A DNA stretch of 64,000 nt, taken from contig QVRM01006037.1 of NCBI GenBank assembly GCA_003439945.1, positions 248,001 to 312,000 of the forward strand, in the 5' to 3' direction. The notes under the pieces are model-generated. The model was not told the DNA's origin and did no database searches. It saw nothing but the letters and a program-made list of their open reading frames with translations. Every line of letters starts with the position of its first letter. The first letter of the stretch is position 1. This stretch comes from Dermanyssus gallinae (Eukaryota > Arthropoda > Arachnida > Mesostigmata > Dermanyssidae). Below are positions 55,937-64,000 of the stretch, one piece after another. The position numbers and the translations under genes were made by a program.

Positions 55937-56022
55937 ATCACCGGGTGATCCCCCACTCCTCAGTGGGACCTAGATTAGACTAATTAGAGTATAAAAGTGG
56001 CCAGTGACCGGCTATTCCGGTC
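55937..56022 (+). promoter_or_regulatory. Candidate TATA promoter with three dyads
   Basis: TATAAAAG at 55990-55997 would place transcription start near 56020. Three perfect short dyads lie within 90 bp: ATCACC-G-GGTGAT (55937-55949), CCCACT-CCTC-AGTGGG (55952-55967) and GACCGG-CTATT-CCGGTC (56006-56022). The last spans the expected start. TAATTAGA, a homeodomain-type site, sits just upstream of the TATA box. The downstream sequence is purine-rich without a clear ORF; a frame at 56081-56311 lacks an ATG start. It could be a host promoter or part of an LTR; no second LTR copy was seen. Confidence 0.35.
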
Positions 56023-57165
56023 TAAACAGACAGACAAATCAACCAAGTAAAAGCAAACACCAAATCGCCTTTGATACTAATTGCTAGCGCGTAAGCTGGT
56101 AACTAGCAAGACAGAAAGCAAACAACAGTGGGAACCGAACCAGCAAAACAATAGGAAACTGAAGACTCAACTAGGAGAAGCCCGGAAGAAGAAACCCGAC
56201 CAGTCAGGGGACCGGGCAGAATCGTCCCGGTCCTGGTCTCGTTGCAGCCTGCAGACGGGCAATCAAAGAGGAGCCACCACAAACAGATCGATGTCATCAA
56301 CATCACAATAGAGCTGCATCATCCACCGCAGTAGTGGAACCGTGTCCAGCTTCTTTTACTACGGGCTATCTCTCTCTGAAAAGCCGGCTGAAAAGACTGA
56401 TTGACTGACAAAGGCAGCGTCGAACGCCAACCATACAGTACTACAAATAATGACAGCTGTTGTCAGCGTAAGTTTAGCTTCGCTAGCTACTCGTTCACTG
56501 TTGTCTGTATTAGTGTTATGTTATTAGTTTAATGACAGCTCATTGTCATTATCAATCTTGCCAGTATTGTCGCTATGATTCTATGGCTACACTTTTACTC
56601 TGCTACGGATAGCAAGATCATCATTAAGGTTCGTTATAATTATCACCACCGTCATAGTTTATAACATCACCATCACCATTATCGTCGTCATCAACGACAA
56701 CATCATCATCATTGTCGTCAGAATCATTACTCAAAAGCTGGGGTGAAGGATTTCAACAATGACGGGTGGCCTACGAGAGATGAGCGAATACTAACTACTC
56801 TGTAGTTCCTGGGTACGGCGGGAGCGTGCGGGCTATGCGAGAAGCCTATTCGGGCCCGTTTGCCTGACCGAAGCGATCGGTATGAAGATCCGTTGCTAAT
56901 TAGATGGAAGGCAAAGAGGAGGAAGACAAGAAAAGGAAGAGAACAAGATATTCTAATAAGATGACCTGGTCAAAAAGCTATTCTTTTACATATGGGTGGT
57001 CGTTACAGCAGCAGCAGAAGAAGAAATGCCATCTTACTGTCTTGTAGCACTTCCTGCTTTCTGTGCGTTTGCTTAGCCGTTGGGGCGCAAACCGCGGTGC
57101 GAACAGTTTATGCGTTTGGCTTTTCATCTCTAATCAATAGAACACTCTTTTAAGACGAGCACGGC
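56023..57165. other. Unassigned stretch downstream of promoter candidate
   Basis: Holds ATC/CAC runs (56645-56715). No recognisable coding sequence. A transcript from 56020 could be spliced or non-coding. Confidence 0.35.
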
Positions 57166-57222
57166 TATATATATATATTATTTGTGTTTCATTACCTAGT
57201 TGACTTACATACCGAATTGCAT

Positions 57223-57259
<37 letters not shown>

Positions 57260-57322
57260 GTGTTTCATTACCTAGTTAACTTACATACCGAATGGCATCC
57301 ACATATATATATATATATTTCT
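57166..57322. repeat. Duplicated unique segment plus (TA)n
   Basis: A roughly 50-bp segment (TTTGTGTTTCATTACCTAGT, then TACATACCGAATKGCATCCA) occurs at 57181-57224 and 57257-57302. TA runs lie before, between and after the two copies. They differ at about two positions. Confidence 0.9.
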
Positions 57323-57995
57323 TTGCTCTGGCTTTGAACCTGTAACGACGGCTGGAACAGGTCTACGTCAGTGACTCAGTCCGAGACAAGTAGCAGGTAT
57401 GTGATAGCAATTTGCGGTTTCGCCCCCGATCATATGCATTGTTTTCCTCGAACAAGTTGGACACATAAAACACAGCAACGACCACCGATTCGGTTTGCGT
57501 TAAGTTTTCTTTTCTCCTGCTCATCATGCTGATTCTGCTGCTTCTGCTGATTCTGCTTTGTTTTTCATTTCCGTTACCTTTCACTGCCGTCAGTCAGTAG
57601 TTGAACAACAGCACTTGAGGCTTCTTCGCAGAACAGGCGAGTTGGAGCTGCAGCAGCAACAGCATCAGCAGTGTGCAAGTCGTGGGAGTGGCAGCGATGA
57701 TAATGGTGGTCTGACACAGACGGTATTGGCCACAGGTATCGTCGACCAGCGTTTCTGGAGCACAAACACCCAGCCATAGGGCCCAATGGTCATATCTCTC
57801 TCTCTCTCTCTCTCGCTTTCTTTCTCTCGCCAGCTTGGTCGCTCTGATCGTTTCGTTAGTGGGAACGATGTCGTTGGAGAGTAGCGGCCACCCTGGGAAG
57901 ATTTACAACCCTCTCACCCTTAGTTGCTACGTGGACGTTGTATTTGCCCGTATTGTTGGTGCTGCTGTTATTGTTGTTGCTGTTGTTGTTGCTGT

Positions 57996-58045
<50 letters not shown>

Positions 58046-58321
58046 TTGTTGTTGTTGCTGTCGCTGTTGTTGTTGCTGCTGCTGCTATTGTTGTTGCTGT
58101 TGTTGTTGTTGTTAATGTTGCTGCTGTTGTTGTTGGGTTGGCGCTGTTATTGCCGTCGCTGCCAGGGACCCGCAGTGAGGCGCGTACGTACAGTATAAGT
58201 GTATTGGTACGAATAAGAATGCCCCCGCACTCCAGACACCGCCTTCTCAGTGTAAACATTTTCTTTACCCTTTTTAGCATTTTCAAATCACACTTAAAAC
58301 GCACAGACGCATTGATATATG

Positions 58322-58366
<45 letters not shown>

Positions 58367-58785
58367 GCCATGTATAACTCGGAATGAACAAAATAAGTTC
58401 TCGCTAAATAAAGGATTGACGATATTTGCCTGAATTGAGGTTCGTTTTGGCGACGCATACAAGCTGTGCTCTTAGCACTCCACTGTAGATTGCCTCTGCA
58501 GACAGCTAACAGCTGGGAGTATGTGCTGTGTTGGATTTAGCTGAAACTGAATAAAGAGCAGAATTGCTGAATGATGGCAAGCTGGATGAGGGCCAGTGGG
58601 TTACTGCAACTATCGCATGCATTTTTCCACAAACGGGTAGATTTTCAAGTCCGCAAAGCAAAACTTGCTATGCTACGTTGTTCGGATCTGTGGCAACTGA
58701 ATAGTTAGTTTCCTTGCTAAGGCTCTGTTAAACAAATTGTTTACAACGTCGAAATAGTTTAATCGCTAAACGCGCCTTTGTCTGC
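57323..58785. other. Non-coding stretch with arrays
   Basis: Holds a (CT)n run (57795-57815), a GTT/GCT array (57955-58130) and a TA run (58328-58365). No gene recognised. Confidence 0.45.
57955..58130. repeat. (GTT)n / (GCT)n array
   Basis: Alternating GTT and GCT triplets. Its poly-Cys, poly-Leu and poly-Val/Ala frames are artefacts. Confidence 0.95.
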
Positions 58786-58790
58786 GGTAC

Positions 58791-58910
58791 ATGAAAAGTT
58801 CAATGGCACGCCAAAACGAATTTTAATTTAAACTAAATAAATAATTTGAAACAACGATGAATTAAGTTCTGAGTAAATGCTGAAATTCGTTTTGGTGTGC
58901 CATTGAACTC

Positions 58911-58915
<5 letters not shown>
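58791..58915. mobile_element. Small MITE-like inverted repeat
   Basis: The left arm 58791-58825 and right arm 58881-58915 are inverted copies of about 35 bp with roughly three mismatches. The arm starts ATGAAAAGTTCAATGGCACG. The loop is about 55 bp and AT-rich. The right end runs into a TA tract (58916-58945). The size and lack of coding sequence fit a MITE; a transcribed hairpin is the alternative. Confidence 0.65.

Positions 58916-58945
<30 letters not shown>
58916..58945. repeat. (TA)n microsatellite
   Basis: TA run between the MITE-like repeat and the LINE fragment. Confidence 0.92.
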
Positions 58946-58948
<3 letters not shown>

Positions 58949-58998
58949 CAATCATTCAGGGTGGGAACATGACATTTAGGTCTCTGCGAACGTGTGCA

Positions 58999-59330
58999 CC
59001 GTTACGGGGGGTCCAGTGTAGGGACCAGCCATTTCTGGAGAGTGCCCCGAACCGAGGCCGCATTGCCCCGTTGCACATCCAGCGACAGGCGCTGTCTGAG
59101 AAAATCACCCGCTCGTTTGTCTCCGCTGGCTAGAATCAGGCGTTTCCCGACCTTTTGTAGCAAACTTCGAGTGGATGGACCGGGCCCGCCAAGGGTCTCG
59201 AAGGCAAGGGGGTAAAACCTGTACGGGTACCCAATGTTCTGGTACTTTCTAACCTTGCCTGCCTCGGTGAGAGCCGAAGCATGACTAGCCCGGGCCGCGC
59301 CAGCACTGATCATTGAAGGGGCTAATGAGT
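58999..59330 (-). pseudogene. LINE C-terminal domain fragment
   Basis: The minus strand reads EAGKVRKYQNIGYPYRFYPL, then AFETLGGPGPSTRSLLQKVG and ASGDKRAGDFLRQRLSLDVQ followed by RGNAASVRGTLQ, with a stop at 59002. This matches the last segment of a class of LINE polymerases (KY-x-x-L, V/A-ETLG, TGD-x-R, QRLS-x-x-x-QRGNAASV-x-GT). Its neighbouring segment in such proteins survives separately at 30985-31830. It is an isolated piece between TA tracts (58916-58945 and 59342-59404) and not an active gene. Confidence 0.7.
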
Positions 59331-59340
59331 CAGTAACTGC

Positions 59341-59341
<1 letters not shown>

Positions 59342-59404
<63 letters not shown>
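59342..59404. repeat. (TA)n microsatellite
   Basis: About 31 TA units on the 5' side of the LINE fragment. Confidence 0.95.
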
Positions 59405-59405
<1 letters not shown>

Positions 59406-59508
59406 GACCCTGTATTTGGCATAAACAACATACAATACAATATTAACATTTTTTTGTCTGTGCCCTGCCCTTTTATTGAGGTTATTGAGGTGACTGCATA
59501 GCGCTCAG

Positions 59509-59510
<2 letters not shown>

Positions 59511-59551
<41 letters not shown>
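59511..59551. repeat. (TA)n microsatellite
   Basis: About 20 TA units. Confidence 0.95.
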
Positions 59552-59552
<1 letters not shown>

Positions 59553-61016
59553 TATCTTGCACATATTGTCGCAATATAAAAGTTTGTGTCACTTGGCTCG
59601 TGTATGCCCTTGTTCTGCCGCAGATGTGTGGCGAAATCCATCCAAGTTGCAAAACGGGCTGCGAAACACCATATGTGTATGCGCCTTGCCTATTCCCATC
59701 CACTTTAAGTTTGGCATTTCTGTTAAAAAGAACTCTAGATTTATGACAGCTTTTTGTTTATAAAACTGCGGTGTAAAAATATTTAGAAAAAAAAATTAGA
59801 ATAATGTGAGCCACTTGATCCGCATACACAATGAACTGGACATACGCCGGGGTCCTTGGGAATGCGAACGGCTTTCTCTCTAATCTGTTCTACGAGTATG
59901 GGATGTTGGTTCGCAAATAAACACGACCACTAACCCGGCTTCAAAAAGGCGGGGGTTACGCGGTCAAGTACCGCTAAATGCGAGATGCTTAGGCTCGCCC
60001 ATAAAATAACTTTGATTGCCGTATGCAGCAAACTGGTGCTAGTTTCATTTAGCGGTAGAATCTCCGGCCACTCTAGAGTACTAGATCGACCGAGCAAATG
60101 ATGATCTTTGCGGCTGGATATTGCTTCTCATCTGAGCGATCTGGAAAATTTAAAGCATACATGGAAAACCCCTTCTCATAGCTCGCCTTTGGTCTGCGAT
60201 AAGCAGAAGGATGAGGTTGCCGCCTTGCGCGAAACCGGCTTTCTGTTGTATTCACATGGGTGCTCAGCTCAGGCATCTCGCCGACGTCGATCTCTGAGCC
60301 CTGAAACCATGTTGCTTGTCTGAGAGTGTCCACAAGCCTCACGTATATGTAGTTTGAGTATTGTGCCCAACATATGCTATTAGTCAATATGGTATTTGTC
60401 ATTAAAGTTATTAAAGTAACTAAGTTCTTAACTCTATGTTTTAAAATCTTTCTCCAAATTGTCACTGCGTAGATTCGCGATCCTCCGACCGTTGTCCTAA
60501 TGCCATGTGACACATTCATAAGGGTGTCAAATATTTAGGGTGCATTTCCTCGTTACGGAATGACCAACAATTCTAATAAACTGTTCGAGGCGTAGTTTGT
60601 TAAAAAAGAAAACTCAACAAAGAAAAACGGTCAATTCTAAACTTCGTATGAAGAAAGACTGTGCAGCACGTACAGACACAACGATCGAATGGTCCTTGTC
60701 CTTGGTACTTAATGTTATCATAATGCTCATCATCATCATCATCAATAGCATCGATATCGCTATTATTTTCCCACAAATCCGTTGACATGAAGCCGCATCT
60801 CAACAGCTTTGTTGGTGAGGTTCAATGAAGCTTTGGTATGCGTCTATTCTACGTACTAGACTGTCTCGGCTGCGCCAGAAGTTATCCGTGCACACAAACG
60901 CCACAGCCGTCACAGGTTCGGTGCTGCATCTTGACTGATGACAGGTGCTTGCGGTAGACAACTATATGATATACCAATGGTCGCAACTTTTATTTCAATT
61001 TTTGCACTGTTTTTGT

Positions 61017-61025
61017 ATATATATA

Positions 61026-61073
<48 letters not shown>

Positions 61074-61095
61074 ATATTATATATATATATATATA
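61017..61095. repeat. (TA)n tract, interrupted
   Basis: TA runs with ATAATATTATA interruptions. Confidence 0.93.
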
Positions 61096-61498
61096 AAATA
61101 TATAACGACGGGCAACGATAAAAGAAAGGTAAAGGGAACACGTCAGTATGGTGCTGTGTTTGTTTGTGCGAGTGTCGTATGCTTTCGAGAAGTTGCAGTG
61201 GTGCTTCGTTAACGAAACGGCGAGTACACAAAGGGAAACAGAGCTCTTCAGAGGAAAATCGGCGTCTGTCAGAACAATGGCTCGCATCAAAGTATTTGTT
61301 TTTTTTTAATGCCAAATTTGGCCATGATAATAATAACAATCATTTTATTACTATCATCATTATAGTAGTCGTTGTTATACTGGAGACGGTCGAGCACCGA
61401 TCGTATCGTGTTGCGCGCTGTGTGCTTATTGTCTGTCGCTCGTACACGGCTTCCGATGCGTGACCTTGATAAGTGAATGATTGATCTTATGAACCTCC

Positions 61499-61532
<34 letters not shown>

Positions 61533-62215
61533 GACACATAGTTGGCTTCAGAGTTTGTGCATTAACAAAACTCTGCAGCCACGTCCACGTTGGAAGAACG
61601 GACTGAGCAGAACAAGACATGGGGACCCCTAGGCAGAAAGATGGAGAGGAAGAGACAGGGGGGAGGAAGAGGAAAGTAATCCGCGTTGAAGCGTCAATCA
61701 CAAGTGTGTGGGTCACACTGACTAAGCGAAGATGACAACGAGGAACGATCTTAACGGCGAACAGATTGATTGGTTGTTTGGTTATCTATCGATCTAGCTA
61801 TCTATCTATCTATCTGGTTGGTTGACTGACTGCTTGGTTGGTTGGCATAAATAATAATAGCAATCGCTACGATGCGGTAGGCTCTTCCAGCTCCAACGCT
61901 TCCAATGCCGCCTTCGAGCGACGCCTCCGGCCACGGACAAAGTGCAGTGCAGTTTTCATCAGACAGACAGGCGGAAGATCGAACGGACAGTGCAGAAAGC
62001 GGGGCGAATGAAAGCGGGACCAGATAGCCTGCGCGAAAAACTCCTCCTTCCTTGAGAGAAACAGACAGAGAGAGACCCGTTTGCGTCTGCGTGATACAGC
62101 GTTAGCGTCAGCACACTGTCGCCGCGCCGTCACCATGGCTCAAGCGAATCAGCTTGCGGGCGGAGCTGCTCAAATAGGCTGTTCAACTACCTTACCCTGC
62201 AGTTACTAGATTAGC

Positions 62216-63545
62216 AATGATGAGTCTTGTTAGCACGATTAAACGCGACCTCAGCAGCGCTTCAGAAGCCCCCACCACCACCACCACAACCACTACCACG
62301 ACACCAACCAACCAACCCACTCCACCCGCCTCGTCCCCTCAAACTCGTTGTGGTGGGCGGGTGTGCTTACTGTTGTTGTCACTGATAGTGATGACACCAC
62401 TGACACCACAGGTGGATGGATGCTCGGAGGGATCAGTTCGTTCGTCAACGTATCGTAGACCCGCTCGCGTTGAAGACTAAGCTACAGTTAGTGCTAAGCT
62501 TTAGCTGCTGCTGCTGTTTCGAGGCGTAGATATTTGTCGTCGCTTGCCATAATCGGCGCGGTAGAATCTTGGTAAACAAGTCTTTGCAGCACCAAGCTGC
62601 TGATTGGTCATGCTAAATATTGTTAAACGCATCATAGCAACGATACGTACAGCCGAACAGTGATAGTTGAGACAGCAACAACAACAACAAGATTGACTAT
62701 AGCACAAAAAAAACAACAAAAACAACAACAAAACAGCGATATTAGCAGCAACAAACAGGGGACACAACAACAAAAACAAGAACAACAACAACAACAACCT
62801 CTGCTACAAAAGCGACTTCTGTTACAACAACGTTAACGAAAACAAACTGTTGACAGCACCAGTGACAGCAATAGCTGGCAAAAAAAAGCATTAATATACA
62901 CATTAACATCGGCAACAGTAACAGCAGCAGCACCACCAACAAAACAAGAATAACACTAGCAAAACATTGCAATAAGAAAAGCGACCGAAAACGTTTAACA
63001 ACAGCCGACTAGCTGCATAGGTCGGATCAATGGCAAATTAGATCATGTACGGGGGTGGCTTGTTCATCGGCTGTTACTGCCACCCCCACCGCAGCAACAG
63101 TAACAACGATAACTGCAACATTGTAATACAGCAGCAGCGTACGAAGCGATAAGATGCCGTCAATCACTGAGGCAAACGAGGGAAGTAGATGAATGTGGTT
63201 CATTTGCTACGGTATTTGGCTTCGGCGGCCTTTCCCATTAGCCATCAACCATGGGAGGGGCAGACGCTCTTCCCGCTCGGCCTCCGTAGTACCGATTGAC
63301 GGTGTGGTCGGCACACGACAGTCATTAGCACTGTTTTTGATAGCGCAATTAGCCGCGTAATACCAGGGCGTGTCTCCGCGCGTCTGAACGTGGCAAAGTC
63401 CAGCCTCTTTATTACTGTTTGAAGAAGTTTAAGCTGTTATATATATGTATATATATACATTTTATTAAAATATCTCCCGGAAATCCCAGTAACAAATTGT
63501 AATTGAGTAGTTATACACTCAAGTTCTCAAAAAGTACCTATTGCG
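62216..63545. other. Unassigned stretch with AAC array
   Basis: An 87-codon plus-strand frame (62217-62480) has a Thr run followed by a hydrophobic VCLLLLSLIVM segment; evidence for a gene is weak. An AAC array occupies 62670-62800, with further CAG/AAC triplets to 63135. Nothing else recognised. Confidence 0.35.
62670..62800. repeat. (AAC)n array
   Basis: AAC/CAA/AAA triplets. Confidence 0.88.

Positions 63546-63549
<4 letters not shown>

Positions 63550-63597
<48 letters not shown>
63550..63597. repeat. (TA)n microsatellite
   Basis: About 23 TA units. The sequence from 63598 to 64000 shows nothing recognisable. Confidence 0.95.
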
Positions 63598-63598
<1 letters not shown>

Positions 63599-64000
63599 TA
63601 TACATGCATTCTACGTAGATCGCAGATGCAGTCATATCGCTATACACGACATTTGCTTAGAGTACCGATTGAATTGATTGTGGTGAATTGGTTCAACAGT
63701 ATTCCATTTAAGAAAAAAAAAACCAAAGCAAATATATTTGGGTTAGGTTATTTCTAGCTGAAACTTAACTAGAAATACACGACACAATGTTCACAGGCGA
63801 TAGTTGTGCCAAGACTGATACGAGGATATTAGTCAGCAGGTCCAACTTTGATGGCAATGAATGGTTGTTCATAGTATCGGTATGAGGCGGCGACATTTAC
63901 TAGACAAAAGTTGACATAGCGCTGTATAAAGAATTGCTACGCATGCGCTAAAAGACAGAACACTATGCTTCGAAGCGTCCTAAGTCATCTTCATGCTGTT

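Larger units (their letters stand above)
59405..62215. other. Unassigned stretch
   Basis: Holds TA runs (59511-59551, 61017-61095, 61502-61530) and CTAT/GGTT runs (61795-61850). A 148-codon minus-strand frame (60073-60519) has no domain I recognise; its length is the only argument for it. Confidence 0.35.

Noticed and set aside
56081..56311. 76-codon frame downstream of the promoter candidate
   Set aside because: It lacks an ATG start and any recognisable feature; transcription there is itself unproven.
60073..60519. 148-codon minus-strand frame as a gene
   Set aside because: No domain, no splice sites and mixed composition; length alone is not enough in 64 kb.
62217..62480. Thr-rich frame with hydrophobic segment as a secreted protein
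   Set aside because: The hydrophobic stretch is internal, not N-terminal, and the Thr run is an ACC/ACA microsatellite.

Overview
The window looks like gene-poor, repeat-rich nuclear DNA from an animal, most likely an arthropod. The reasons are decayed non-LTR retrotransposons (LINEs), Tc1/mariner transposons with TA target sites, tRNA-derived SINEs with short target-site duplications, candidate exons bounded by GT/AG splice signals, and dozens of (TA)n and (GTT)n/(AAC)n microsatellites. There are no operons, ribosome-binding sites or bacterial gene arrays. The mix would fit a mite or other chelicerate, but that is a guess; the sequence alone does not fix the taxon.

Layout. 0-3.1 kb: a 5'-truncated LINE (minus strand) with an unbroken reverse-transcriptase ORF and a perfect 16-bp target-site duplication, the youngest-looking insertion here. 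3.1-6.9 kb: microsatellites only. 6.86-9.5 kb: a dead Tc3/Tc1-like transposon with about 260-bp inverted repeats, a (TA)n tract, then the 3' third of a second LINE. 9.4-11.1 kb: small tandem repeats linked to (TA)n. 11.09-11.86 kb: a 773-bp mariner deletion derivative with perfect 28-bp inverted repeats. 12.3-12.8 kb: a GTT array with perfect 60-bp units. 14-16.8 kb: LINE scraps, a tRNA-like SINE and a mariner remnant. 17.4-27.4 kb: a GC-richer, less transposon-laden stretch with two candidate host exons (an acidic C-terminal exon and an AT-hook exon), two SINE copies and many GTT/AAC arrays. 31.0-32.5 kb: a decayed LINE C-terminus followed by a second copy of the mariner remnant. 34.2-35.2 kb: a Jockey/CR1-like LINE fragment. 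35.70-36.77 kb: the best host gene feature, a 356-codon minus-strand coding exon with splice signals at both ends. 39.4-41.9 kb: a broken R1/I-type LINE carrying a (TA)n tract inside its ORF. 41.9-44.0 kb: nothing recognised. 44-46.6 kb: GTT/AAC arrays and a candidate acidic exon. 47.7-47.9 kb: a third SINE copy with a 13-bp duplication. 55.9-56.0 kb: a TATA-type promoter candidate among three short perfect dyads. 58.8-59.3 kb: a small MITE-like inverted repeat and a second LINE C-terminus fragment.

The recurring theme is the link between transposable-element ends and (TA)n tracts. Most recognised elements touch a TA run on at least one side, and several local duplications consist of a unique segment plus its TA run. 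No conventional multi-gene system is visible. The host coding content is one strong exon and three weaker candidates, none of which I can assign to a named gene.
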